NCBI RefSeq assembly: GCF_963678635.1
Contig: NC_087063.1
Coordinates: forward strand, 53,829,074-53,893,073
Source: Symsagittifera roscoffensis
Taxonomy: Eukaryota > Xenacoelomorpha > Acoela > Convolutidae
Direction: 5' to 3'
Length of the DNA stretch: 64,000 nucleotides
The first letter of the stretch is position 1, and every line of letters starts with the position of its first letter. The translations under genes were made by a program, and so were the position numbers. This document shows positions 23,801 to 34,639 of the stretch, one piece after another. The notes under the pieces are model-generated. The model worked only from the letters and a program-made list of their open reading frames with translations, did no database searches and was not told the DNA's origin.

Positions 23801-26800
23801 TAACAAAATCTGACACTTTTTACCAATAAAAAGAAAATCTTGCAAAATTTTTTAAACCAATTTGAATAATCTGGGTTATCAAGTTGCAAAAACAGCACCT
23901 TTCGTTATATGCAAAAAATCAATCAGTTTTTTTAACTATTACCAAAATTGGTAGGCTTTGTGAGCCAATTCAATTACCCATGCGTTGTTTCTTTCTACGC
24001 GTCTAAGCTTAAAATAAAAATGGGCAACTAGCACCAGGAAAATAAATGAAACTAAAATCTATGAGTATTTAAAGCAAGAACTATTTGGGTGTGATTTTTC
24101 GGCGAGCGCGCGTATGATTATGAAATTGCAAATGTAAAATTTCTTATTTAATCACGAAGCACTTAACAAGAATTCACTCTATTTAGTTGGCGCTGACAAA
24201 CAAAAGAAAAATAGGCAAAGATAAAAACCTATCCACGAAAACTGCACAGGAAAATTTTTTATTCCGTTTTTTTTATATAAAATTTTAGTCACAAAAGTAA
24301 CTGTGGTATGATTTTTATGCACAGCAATCAAACATAAGCCGAACCATTTTGTCCGAACAAATCTTCAATTCAAGAAAAACAGAAGATACACAAAGTCAGG
24401 TCTAAAAAGAAACAAATTACACGAGTAAATCAACATTTACAAGTACAATAAAAATTACTAACAGTTCAAGAAAAACCGTGATGCAGTAACCAAGCCGTTA
24501 AAATATAAGCAGAAAAATGAAAGTCAATTTCAATTATCCAAAACAAACAAGGCCTGGCCGGGCTCGAACACCAGACCTTAGGATGCAAAGTCAACCACGT
24601 CATCGCTTGACCAAGTGTGAAAGAGTCTGAAGGCTATTTAGGTAGTAACTAAGCAATTTCAATTCATAGATGTGTATGAAAATCAAAGTACCCGGGAAGA
24701 AATCTACTACCCAATTAAAAGGCATTTTGCTCTCGCCAGTATAACAACTTACTAAAGCGTATATAACATCATATTGAATTGACTAACACAGCTTTAAACT
24801 GATAGCTAAATTACACAAAGATCACACATGCTTTGTTTCGAAAAACCGAACACGCCTAAAGAAAGTTAGAAAAGTATTAATGAACTCAAGGAAACGAAGA
24901 AAGGTTAACGATTTGAAATGACTGATCTTTTTTCATAAATGAAAGCGGATTAGATAAAAATGATCCTTAGGAAACTCTTTATCATGCAGGAATTCTATTT
25001 TCGAAGCATGTCATAATTTTTTTGCGAGCCATTTGCTTTTTAGTAATTCGAGTGGAACTTGTCCTCCTCTTAGCAAAAGAATTGGAGCGTGTACAACCTT
25101 GTGAACAACCTTTAAGACATATTCCGGAAAGAAACACGCGGCCAAAATGAATGATAAACAAGACTGCTCGTACCAGAGCGAAGCCCTGATTGTTCCGACT
25201 GTCTTTCAAGGTCTAGGGAGCAGCAAAAACATGAAAAAAATTAAATGTAACAAAAAAATGAATTTTTTTTTGTGAAACTTTTTTGTAAAACCCATCCCCC
25301 AACACGCCATATAAAGTGCAAATTACAAAAGTACACGCCATATAAAGTAGGATTTTTAAGACAGATTAAATCTCCGCTTACGCTGTAATAGCGCGAAATA
25401 TATCGCGCGTTAATTGTCCCAAAGTGGCCAAAATGGCAATCTTTAAACCACCATAACTTTAAGAAGAAATGATCACAGGTAAAATATCTTTCCAAATTTA
25501 AGCTCAGGACAACAATACCTTTTGAATGATAAAAAAATCCGTCAAAAAGGCTAGTGAATGAGTCGAAATTTGTGTGAAGAAAAAACCACCCCGAGCACAA
25601 ATATTCCGTTACTTTCGTTACGAAAGTCGGAACAATAACTTCGTTCATTAGCACTTAACGAGGGTTACTTGTCAAAACAAATTCAATTAGAAATTTAAAA
25701 CAGAGCCAAAAGACAGGACAGTTGGAAAAGAGCCATGAACGCAAGTAAATAGACTTGCGTTTAAAAACTTCACATTCGAATTTAAAATACAAGGCCCTAA
25801 ATCGCTAAATTTCCGAAAAATTACCAATGAAACTTTTCTTTGATAAAATTAACCCAGTTTGAGAAAACTGGTTCAATAAGTAAAATTTTTATTGAGCTGG
25901 GAAATCTGAAAATGAAAATCCGCTTTCGAAACTAGCAGTTGATCACGTTTTTTGTGACCTTCACAATTTTGATGTTCGATAGTAGAGTTTGCCTTCCTCT
26001 CAACAAAAGAAACAAACTGAACTTCCTGAAAAAGCAAAAAAACACAAAGTCTTTTAGAGTATTCACTACGCTTGTGACTGTTAATTAGAAAAAGAGGTAG
26101 AGTGAGCGTGAATCAGTGTTGCTGCTTAGCTTAACCTACTGCAACGAATTGTCTCCGTTTACAAACAGTCGCTTGGTTACTAAATGTGGCCTGTAGTGAA
26201 TTATCACCCAGTCATTAAAATGACATCAAGGCATGAAGTTTTATTGTCTTGGAAGCCTTTCAATTGAAGTTCAACAAATATTTAACGTTAATGAGCTGAA
26301 ATAAACAAATAAACTTTGGAAAGAAGTTTGAACTGCATCTGAAAGTTTTTTTTGTACTCACTCATCTTTTCTCTTCGCGCAGGCTACTGTCATGTCCGTT
26401 CTGTTCCACAGACAGATCTGTCCACTTTCGTCTGCAGACACAAATCTTTCTTCACGCTCTTCATTCGGCGAATACAAATCTGAGATTGGGAAGCCTTTGT
26501 GTTTTTCAGCTGAAAGAGTCCTGCCAATTGCGAACTTGTACCCATCGCCTCTGCCATCTCCCGCCCCGGGTGGTATGTGTGTGAATGTTAATATCTCACC
26601 ACGAGCATTTCCTTGTAAAAATGGACCACATTGGTAGACATCCAAGCATACTTTTTTCAAGAACTAAAAAGAAAAATAATATAAAGATACCTATTTGAAC
26701 GCTAGACTTTCCAACAGCAGTTATCCCTCTGACGAAGTCTGAATTTGTTTGTGGACCCGTATTTTTATCACTTGAAGGTGGACCCTTAGTAAGGGAATAC

Positions 26801-27922
26801 CAAAAGGCGACTTCATTCTGACTGCTGTACATCTGAAGCAAAAGGAAGCATTGAAATTGTTCGTTTAGAGGCTTCTCTTTTCGATGTAATTTGAAAGTTA
26901 CCTGGATTCCTTGATGCGATGTCATTACTAGATAGGTATCGTCAACTAACTCCACGAATTTAACCTAAAAAAAAGATGACAAGATATAAAAACTAAAAGG
27001 AAACTCAAAATTCCGCACAGAGAGCCAAAATTCTGAGTCGAAACCTGTTGAGCCGAAAACAAAACCCTTGTCATGAAAACTTGCATTAAATTTTAAACGT
27101 TTTAACGACCCATCTATTCTGAAACACGTAATCGCATGGGAAAATATTTGCCCTCGAAATTAGGCAATAAAGGCTGCAAAAAATAATTACAACCTGACAC
27201 GGCCTTTGCCTAATCTAAATCTATATATTATTTAATTGCCGTTTCACTTGATACATATTTAAGAACTCAATGTTGACATGTTTTAAATTTTACAGGCGAC
27301 AGGTAAAACGTTTTACCGCGCACACAAGTATTAATAATATGCTATTTTCAAATCGTCTGAATGAACATAACCTTTCTCAATATTTTTCACACTGTTTGTA
27401 GGTTCGCGTTTGCTCCAAAGTGTGTGCTTGCTTATTTTTTCTCTTTGATTTTATGAGTGCTGTTCTGAATTTATATACAGGGGCGGATTTAGGGGGGGCG
27501 GACTTAGGGGGGGGGGGGGGCGGCGGACGCTCCCCCTCAGGGATTCGACACCCTGCCGACCCAAAGGGTCCCCCCTTTGGTACTTTTTAAGAAACCCATT
27601 TTTGGCCGACCGACTTTAAAAGTTTTCTAAAGGCGCCTAGGGCGCCAATATTTACTAATTTTGAGGAGGGAGCGCGCGCCGAAAAACGCGATTTTTTGGT
27701 CAAACTTTTTCAAAAAAGTGCCTAAAAACACCTTTGTGGCCTGTTTTTTCAAAATTTTGCCTGCGGCGCTGAAATTTTGGGCATAAACAGGGACTAAACA
27801 GTGCTTAGGGAGAGCTCAAAAAATCAAGTAGGTCGACCCTAAAAAAAAGGTCGACAAAATTTTCGATTTTTTTTTGAAAATGCGCCCCTTCCCCCCTCGA
27901 GAAAATCCTAGATCCGCCCCTG

Positions 27923-27971
<49 letters not shown>

Positions 27972-30900
27972 GCACCATTTAAAAACTTCCTGCCTCAAAA
28001 ACACAAAAATTTGACCAGTCACATTTGGAGGCAAGATTCGAAACACCTGAGAGTACTCTGACAGTACCCAACTACAGGGTTAGGAATTTCAAATTAAAAA
28101 AAAATCACAAAAAAACGAAATATCTGGAAAACTACAAAGATTTGAACAACCACATTTGGAGGCAAGATTTGCAACCCCTAAAGGTAATTTGACAGCCCCC
28201 AACTACTGGGTTGGAAAATTCAAAATTTGAAGAAAAAAATTGTTTTCTGAAATTTTTTTAGAAAAAATCACTGAAAACGTCAGTTGTCAAAAACTACAAG
28301 AATTTGTGCCGTCATAATCAGAGGAAAAATTTGCATTTCCTGGAAATACAACGGAAGAGCCTCAATTTGGAGATGTGAACATCAAATTTTGTAAAATTAA
28401 TTATAACTAAGTACTTTGAACACTTCAAACTAAAAGACATAACAAGCGTCACATCTCCGAAACTAGGAGCGTTTGAGCAAACGCATTTGGATCCAAGATT
28501 TGCAATTTGCAGCTCGTGATAGCACCTTTGCAGTACCTACACAGCCCCCACTACAATAATTGGCATTTCAAACTTTGATAAACAAAATTAAATTTATGTT
28601 TTCTTGAAAATTTTTTGAAAAAATCACAAAAATGTCTTGTCTCAAAAACTACAAAAGTTTGAGCAGTCATATTTAGAGTCAAGATTTGTAACCCCTGAAA
28701 ATACTCTCAGAGTTTGCAAGTACAGGATGGAGATCTTCAAAAAAAATTAAGTTTTTAGAAATTTTTTTTCTAAAAATCATAAAAAACGTCATATCTCGAA
28801 AACTACAATTTAGAAATGAGATATGGAGGCAAGATTCGCAATCCCTGAGAGTACCCTGAAAGCAGCCAACTACAGGGTTGAGAAAATCAAATTTTGTGAA
28901 ATTTTAAATTCAAATTTTCTAGATATTTTTAAAAATCTCCGAAATTGTATCTCGTAAACTAAAAGGATTTGGTTAATTTTATATGATGGAGGCAAAATTC
29001 GCAACACCTGGGGAATCCTTATAGCCTCCCACCATTGGGTTCCTTAACTCAAAACTGACGAAATAATCCTTGACATCAAACTGGAAAATTGAAAAAAAAA
29101 TCTTAACCATTGCAATGTACGATAAAGCTTAAACGTGAGAAAATTCTTTCATTAGACATGCAAAAATATTACCTTGAAAAAGCTTAAACAGGCGAGATAG
29201 TGAATCCCGCATTTAAATATATAATAGATTCTGTCAAACGGTTACCATACATATTTAACAATTCAACTGTTCAAAATGATGCCGAAAAATTCGCCGAATA
29301 CATCGAACAGGGTTTTGCTAAAGTAGAATAAACGTATCATCGACGCCCTCGAAGATGTACTGGCCATATCAAGATCTGGAACATGAACTGACCATATCAA
29401 GATCTGTGATATCAAAGGACCCAGGGAAACTATCGATGCTCCCCAATGATTTTCAATCGACAGGAACCATGTCGAAAGTTAAACTGAAAAAGGTGAATGA
29501 TGCCTTTAAGGAATTGAAGAAGGACTTAGCTAGCATGGAGACCAACATGATGGATTTTGTGAAGCTTGACAAATCCAGATTTGGTTGGATTAACTCTTAT
29601 GGACTAGGAAGAGGATAAGATGCGCTCAAACCTCAAAACGCAACGTGTCAGAAGAGACGGCTACAGAAACAGACAGCTATGAAAAAAGCGCCGACTGGTC
29701 TTAAAGCGCCATCCAGCTCAAATAGCCATTATTACAGTTACATCGAAAAAATTGTAAAATTGCCTCATGAGTGAAGATCACTTATTGAGCAAAAAAAATT
29801 GCAGTGACTTTACACGAAGTGTCTCCGAGGTTGTGAAATGGCAAACATGAAACGTGCTGACGATGTAAGACAGAAGACTCCGAACGACAAATAAACTTTG
29901 ACTGATGCGTTATCGACCTCAAATAGTAAACACTAGAAATCAATCTTTGAAAAAAACTGACGAGATATCTCATTGAGTTAGGAACAGTTAGTGACAATTA
30001 ATTTTGTTTAGTAAGAGAAGACGAGGGTATCTTTTTTACCATTGTCAACATCTCCTCCGCGGAGTTCTGCAGCTATACATTTTGAGGTTTCTCCAGATAC
30101 CGTGAACCAAGATGAGCCCTTGTCGTCGGTGACTTCGTCGTTAGAGGATGAAAGGATGGGTGGGAACGAGGACGAGCGAGCTCAGACTCCGATACAAGAT
30201 GTAGATGGGTCTGTAGAAGTTGCAGCTTGAACGTTCAAGAATTGAGCAGGTCAGAAGTGATACTTACCATTCCTACTGAATGGATATTCTATGAACAAAG
30301 TTATTTACGAGAAAATAGTCTAGTACCCTTTAGCAAAACCCTTGCTTTTTGCAAGGTTGGAAAACATTTTAAGCCGAAAAAAAATGACACATTTTGACAA
30401 ACTAGGGCTACCAAAATTTCATTTTTCGTGTAGAGTCTCGATAGAGTAAATTCATGGCAAGAATGCCAGACAATTGAATATTAAATTAGCAAAGGAACAA
30501 AATTTACGAAGCGGAAACGAAGTTGACAATCATTCAGCAGATACGAAAAAGATATTTTATACAAAAAAAAAGATATTTTATAAATAAAAAAAAATCTTTT
30601 AAGTTTTAGGTACCTCTTAAAACTACAAAGAAAAACACTTGCACTTGCAATTACAAGGAAATCTGTAATATATTGCAGTAAAAATCCGGGATGAGTTAAA
30701 GCCGAGAATTTTTGAGCAGACACCAATTGAACCGAAACTTTTTTGTAATTAAAAAATTTAAGTCCCCTGAAACTATATTGAGCAACACTTGCACTTGCAA
30801 CTACAATGAAAGTTGCTTACATGAGGCACGACTTAACATTAAGGCAAACGGACTCTGGGGTTCACGATTCAGCCGCGCTTTCTTTGATGTGAAAATTTTC

Positions 30901-32112
30901 AACCCCCATGCCAAAACATCGCGAAAACTGCATAAGGATGCATACAAATACCACGAAACGCTGAAGAACTCCAAATATCAGCAAAGAATTTTAAACGTAG
31001 AGCAAAGTAGCTTCTGCCCGCTTATTTTTGGATGCACCGGTGGCGCTGCTCCAACAGCCACGAGGACGATGCAGCGATTGGCCGAAAAACTAAGTGAAAA
31101 AAGACAAGAAAGCTATCGAGAATCTATAAACTACATAAAAACTAAAATAAGCTTCGCGCTCCTGAGGAGCTCTATACTTTGTATAAGGGGGTGCAGATCG
31201 CTACGCAAAGCTCAATTTATCGACAACTCCATAAGCGCTATTGTAGAGGAAGGACGGCTAAGATAAATTAACATTACGACGATGCATTTAATGCTGATTT
31301 ATGAATTCATTGCTGATATATATGCATTTTTATATCGCTGGTATGGCCCTATCCAGCTTGTGCACTTACCGTAACTAAACGGAAGGGCCCCTTTTGTAAT
31401 TTAGTTTTTTTTTTGTAAAAGGATTTGGATATTCGTAATTAGAGGCCAAATTTAAACTCGGTGAAATAACCACTGAAACTAATCTGGAAGATCGATAAAA
31501 AATTCTTAACCATTGTAATATACGACACAGCTTAAACATGAAAAAGTTCTTTCGTTAAATATGCAAAAATAATACGTTGAAAAAGCTTAAACATGGTGAG
31601 ATGGTGAAGCCCGCATTTAAATTTATACTAAAATAGATAGATAGATAATAGATTATTAATGTGTATTTTAGTTTCAAAATTGATTAACATCTAAGCAGTT
31701 ATATATAGATTACAAGAAATTCTGCTTTTGAATCTGAGAACGTTTCCAGCACCAGGGAAAGTTTTTTTAAAAACAACAAAATTAGTTTCACGACAACACC
31801 TGGAATCATTTCAATCAAAAATCCACCTCGAAACCATACCTGTGTTAAATGTGACATTATCGGTTGTGTTCCGCCAGATCGACTGATGAACTCTCTGAAA
31901 TCCAGTAAATTTCCCATTTGACTCCTCGTGGCAGCTTGATTTCCTGCATAATCTGAACTTAATTTAGTTGCAAAAACTCCAGCTGTAAATCCATGGACTG
32001 TTGCGAAATATGTTTTTTCGCTGGTTTCTTTCTGTTCTCTTGCTGACAAGTTATTCGATAGAAGTGACGGGCTATTGAGCGTAACCACAACAGGCTCTCT
32101 TTCTACAATCAT
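20870..32112 (-). CDS. WDR54: WDR54-like WD40-repeat protein, seven exons
   Basis: WDR54 is a small WD40 beta-propeller protein of poorly known function; the mammalian protein has been linked to EGF-receptor signalling. Proposed exons: 31840-32112, 26902-26964, 26691-26832, 26362-26650, 21388-21526, 21083-21154, 20870-20995. They sum to 1104 nt (367 residues; the human protein, from memory, is about 330) with consistent phases and GT-AG introns. Matches to the family in order: SPSLLSNNLS and FATVHGF (exon 1), DDTYLVMTSHQGIQ (2), RGITAVGKS (3), RFVSADESGQICLWN (4), VIAGGFAFGKILLF and VEINAHCKSIMAIDF (5), LLSASEDTFFRLWKV (6), FAVAAYDYAEIHVF (7). The intron between exons 3 and 4 is only about 40 bp, while introns 1 and 4 are about 4.8 kb and full of repeats. 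Up to 10 residues expected between exons 4 and 5 are missing, so a micro-exon may have been overlooked. The start at 32112 is the first in-frame ATG before the conserved N-terminus. Confidence 0.88.
21499..23020. repeat. Dispersed repeat, copy d, in WDR54 intron 4
   Basis: This repeats the order of parts seen at 690-2340, with about 300 bp deleted in the middle. It contains the best AT-rich-family tRNA-like module (minus strand, about 22432-22515) and a GCGAAGCTTCGCTTCGC palindrome at 22330. Its lower edge abuts the 3' splice site of WDR54 exon 5 at about 21526, so the repeat reaches to within a few bases of coding sequence. Confidence 0.7.
23021..25159. other. WDR54 intron 4, AT-rich, one tRNA-like module
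   Basis: I find no exon here. A tRNA-like sequence lies on the minus strand at about 24555-24625, with A-box-like TGGTCAAGCGATGACG, B box GTTCGAGCCC and a possible GCA anticodon loop. It is the most tRNA-like of the modules but its acceptor stem does not pair well by eye. The rest is poly(A)/poly(T)-rich. Confidence 0.45.
25160..25640. repeat. Dispersed repeat, second copy of the 18830-19335 unit
   Basis: This shares with 18830-19335 the opening GAGCGAAGCCCTGA, the block GATTAAATCTCCGCTTACGC, the palindromic GCGCGAAATATATCGCGC and the ending ATTCCGTTACTTTCGTTA. It lies in WDR54 intron 4. The internal palindrome could form a hairpin. I cannot classify the family. Confidence 0.65.
26965..27477. 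other. WDR54 intron 1, proximal part, nothing recognised
   Basis: This is intronic by the WDR54 model. It starts from a pyrimidine-rich 3' splice site (the intron ends TTTTTTTTAG in gene orientation at 26965). No other feature is seen. Confidence 0.4.
27478..27922. mobile_element. MITE with 16-bp terminal inverted repeats
   Basis: The ends are inverted copies of CAGGGGCGGATYTAGG (15 of 16 identical), at 27478-27493 and 27907-27922. The interior is 445 bp in total, non-coding, much more GC-rich than the intron around it, and begins with a run of G interrupted by GGCGG. It is a non-autonomous DNA transposon of the general type whose ends start CAGGGGCGGAT. The superfamily is uncertain, because flanking TATA-rich sequence hides the target duplication. 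It lies in WDR54 intron 1. Confidence 0.8.
27923..27968. repeat. (TA)n microsatellite
   Basis: About 21 TA units directly adjoin the right end of the MITE, with one TG interruption near the start. It probably expanded from the TA-rich target site. Confidence 0.9.
27980..29060. repeat. Diverged satellite-like tandem repeat, about 150-180 bp unit
   Basis: The block GGAGGCAAGATTNGNAA, followed about 30 bases later by CCCAACTACNGGGTTG and preceded by AAAACTACAA, recurs at about 28028, 28158, 28672 (weaker), 28825 and 28988, with degraded copies near 28330 and 28490. Units are 150-180 bp, A/T-rich and roughly 70-80 percent alike. No coding. The array sits in WDR54 intron 1 between the TA microsatellite and the repeat at 29040. 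Confidence 0.7.
29040..29230. repeat. Direct repeat flanking an intronic insertion, left copy
   Basis: This matches 31440-31640 in the same orientation: both contain AATTCTTAACCATTG-like, AAAGTTCTTTC-like and GAAAAAGCTTAAACA blocks in the same order, ending at CCCGCATTTAAAT. The two copies bracket 2.2 kb that includes the transposon ORF at 30712. They might be the ends of one element or two copies of one repeat. Confidence 0.55.
29231..30711. other. Intronic region with weak open frames, not supported as genes
   Basis: Two plus-strand frames exist, 29355-29618 (87 codons, lysine-rich) and 30042-30230 (62 codons, Ser/Glu-rich). Neither resembles a family I know. They lie between direct repeats and ahead of a transposon ORF, so they may be decayed parts of the same element. 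A local duplication of about 60 bp is visible, with CACTTGCACTTGCAA near 30640 and again near 30788. Confidence 0.3.
30712..31266 (+). pseudogene. Transposon-derived C-terminal domain fragment in WDR54 intron 1
   Basis: The frame encodes GLWGSRFSRAFFDVKIFNPHA, then VEQSSFCPLIFGCTGGAAP and ISFALLRSSILCIRGCRS in its last 130 residues. I recognise this as a conserved C-terminal region of large mobile-element proteins common in cnidarian, sponge and other invertebrate genomes, where it follows a reverse transcriptase and a Cys/His motif. The pairing of an acidic residue before GLWG with FFDVK suggests a PD-(D/E)XK-type nuclease fold, which is my inference. The upstream domains are missing, so it is a 5'-truncated relic. 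It is on the strand opposite to WDR54. Confidence 0.6.
31440..31640. repeat. Direct repeat flanking an intronic insertion, right copy
   Basis: This is the partner of 29040-29230. Just after it a short run of GATA units (about 31631-31650) separates it from the splice donor of WDR54 exon 1. Confidence 0.55.
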
Positions 32113-32232
32113 TATACGCTGAAAAAATCTATATATCTGAGTCCAAAAAAGAAAGGTCGCAATAATAGAAGCAACTAAAATTTCCTTTATCTGATCATCT
32201 ACACAAAAATCCTTAGAATTGTATGGAGATAA
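32113..32232. promoter_or_regulatory. Remaining upstream region of WDR54, cut by a giant LTR element
   Basis: Only these 120 bases of original upstream DNA separate the WDR54 ATG (minus strand) from the giant element. They would hold part of the 5' UTR and perhaps the core promoter. No motif is clear. The LTR next to it points away from WDR54. Confidence 0.4.
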
Positions 32233-33116
32233 TGTGCCAGTCGGTCATATTTGGAAGTTTGACCTTGAGAAGAGCAGAAAACACTTGATTTTGGAGTGAA
32301 ATTTAATTTTTCAAAATTTCGAATGGAACATGTCATGCACGATTTTCTCGCGATAACTGAAAATCAGAAAAAGAAATGAGAACAATTTCAGAACAATTGC
32401 GGGAAAGTTGTCAGATAAAAACGAGTGTGAAATTGCAATTCGCAATTTCCATCATAGTGAACAAGAGTAGAGCTGTCCTATCTGAAATAGAAGACAGAGT
32501 ATTCCCGAGAGAGTAATTATTCGAACTGGACCAGAGTGAACCTTCGACGGAAAGGTGGACAGCTTGAGTGTCCCAATGGTCCACATAAAACTTCGTTCTT
32601 GAGTTCAAACTTACCCTTACCATTCAAACTGATAAACATTGAACTTATCTAGTTACTTTAGTTAATTCTAGAGTTGCTCACCCATTTAATTACTTCCTGT
32701 GCTTGAGCGCATCAACATGTGAGTCCTTAATTTAAATTTCTAGAGTGTGTTTTATGATTGTTATGTTGAGGTAAGGCGAGTTTTAGGTTGATCCATCTGA
32801 AATGGATCAAAGTTCCACTGTCTAATAAAAAAGCAACTTAACGGATTGTTCCAACCCGGTTTTTAACGGCGTTCATGTATTTTGGGTATTTTGAGACCTA
32901 AGTATGGGGACGTTCTTAATTCTAGAGTGGGGGGATATTTTGGTAGTAGCCTTAAGCAGTAGCGGGTCGTAGTCTCATGTCACAAGCGAACCGAATTGGC
33001 TCCGACTGATTTGAGGTGGAAAAACACAAGAGATAGTGTCCCTGACTCCCGAGCCAATAGTTATAGGGCCTATTTTTCTTAAGCCTCATGTGTGACTGCA
33101 GTAGACGAATGTTACA
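32233..33116 (+). repeat. 5' LTR of the giant element
   Basis: This 884-bp sequence begins TGTGCCAGTC and ends GAATGTTACA, and is repeated at 54274-55157. An LTR drives transcription and supplies the poly(A) site. I cannot place the TATA box or AATAAA firmly; TCTAATAAAAAAGC at 32821-32834 is the best candidate for a polyadenylation region. Confidence 0.92.
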
Positions 33117-33127
33117 TAGTGTTTTTA

Positions 33128-33140
33128 TGGCGCTCCTGGG
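33128..33140 (+). promoter_or_regulatory. Candidate primer-binding site of the giant element
   Basis: TGGCGCTCCTGGG lies 11 bases after the 5' LTR and is identical at 60842-60854 behind the LTR of the related second element, while surrounding bases differ. It begins with the TGG expected to pair with a tRNA CCA end. The primer tRNA is not identified, and the 11-base gap is larger than usual. Confidence 0.6.
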
Positions 33141-33608
33141 TGTTTACGACATCAAGACTACGGAGTCGAACCCACTTGAGACAGCTTCGGGCTGAATGCC
33201 CATTCTAGAGTACCGGCGGTACGCTTCGACAGGAACGTGCAAACCTTCCGGTTGTACCGTGATAGCTTTTTAAGAAAACTCGAGAAAATTTCCTGGTACG
33301 CTCTCCGAACGAGGCTTAGCTAACCGAGTAAAGGGGGCAACTAGGGGGACAAAAACACGAGCAAAAAGACAAAAAGCAAAACAAAAACCAAAAAAGAATA
33401 GAAAAAGGAACAAAAACCATAAAACGAAAAAAGACAGTGACTTTGACACCAGATTAGTTGGATCAAACCTTTATATTAATTAAATAGTATACCCATACTG
33501 TTTTACAAGTTCGATCGTTTCGATCAACCTAGCAATTTAAACCAGTAAACTGAATAAAGTGCCCGAAGTGGGGCGTTGTCAAGGGTTTTCAGATAGCTTG
33601 GAACTTAG

Positions 33609-33800
33609 CTGGACCAATAGGAGACTTGACTGGAAGAGGTGACCAGCCGAGTGGGAAAGTGGTTCAGGGACACTTGAGCTGAACCAATAGGAGACTTGAC
33701 TGGAAGAGGTGACCAGCCGAGTGGGAAAGTGGTTCAGGGACACTTGGCTGAACCAATAGGAGACTGGACTGGAAGAGGTGACCAGTCGAGTGGGAAAGCA
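33609..33800 (+). repeat. 69-bp tandem repeat, three copies
   Basis: Units start at about 33609, 33678 and 33747, each containing ACCAATAGGAGACT, GGAAGAGGTGACCAG and GTGGGAAAG. The first two are nearly identical, and the third diverges at its end. Confidence 0.85.
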
Positions 33801-34639
33801 GCCAAGAAGGATTTGGCAATTCTCGAGTTCTCAAGTTGGGCAGAACGGGTATCGTTAGAATCCACATTACATTATAGGAGATAAGTGTAAAATTGGATAA
33901 GCGAAATCCCCCAGTTTTGAGGAACGTTTTTACTTGAGCAGGCCTGGAAACAGGTCTACGGTTTTCTCTTGAGAGGTTTAGCACCCGGCGCTTAAAGTAA
34001 TTTTTAGGCTTAAGAAGGGGGGCTAGAAAGGGGGGAGGTTAGAAGGGGGACTGGTTAGGCTAGAGGTTGGCGGTTGTAAATTGCAAAAAGGGGGAAATTA
34101 GAGTAACTAATTAGTCGACATCGTTGACTTAGTTACATTAGAAATTAACACGCGTTGGTAATATTAGGTGGAGATCCAAAATCCAACTCGAGTTAAGGCT
34201 GGTACGCTGGTTGGTTTGGTAGGGGGGACCGGATATAGACAGCTTTTGTGATACCCCATAAGATCACTAGTGGGGGGAGGAAAACGCGTGGCAATTAGGT
34301 ACCAGACATTTTTTTTAGACGAAAGGTAGACATTGGTCACCTTTAAATTTTAGGTGGGCTCATTTTTCTGTTTTTATTATTTTTCTTACTTAAAATTTTT
34401 GTTGCATTTTATTGAGGATTTGTGTTTGGTTTTATACGAACAGGTGATCACAAGATACCTGCGCACCTACATTGAAATAGAAACAACCAAAAAGAAGAGG
34501 GGGGTCAGCATTTGGCTTTTAAGAGAGGTTTTTTGGGAAAATTTTACTAGAGCTTGAGTGGTGGTACAAGGTACGGTGGTTCAAGAAGACCCTACAACGA
34601 GGAAGACACTCCGTGACGAGTATTGGGACAAGACCGAAG

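Noticed and set aside
24555-24625. Possible functional tRNA-Cys gene (GCA in the anticodon loop position)
   Set aside because: A and B boxes are good, but the acceptor stem does not pair convincingly and it belongs to a series of tRNA-like SINE modules. A covariance-model search would settle it.
25241-25654. Minus-strand frame of 137 codons, Phe-rich, membrane-like
   Set aside because: It lies entirely within a dispersed repeat whose other copy (18830-19335) does not keep the frame. Phe richness follows from poly(T).
29355-30230. Two short plus-strand frames in WDR54 intron 1 as genes
   Set aside because: No recognisable family, no splice or start support, and they lie within a repeat-bounded transposon region.
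32228-32232. Target duplication for the giant element
   Set aside because: The flanks share only TAA (32230-32232 and 55158-55160), too short and AT-rich to claim.
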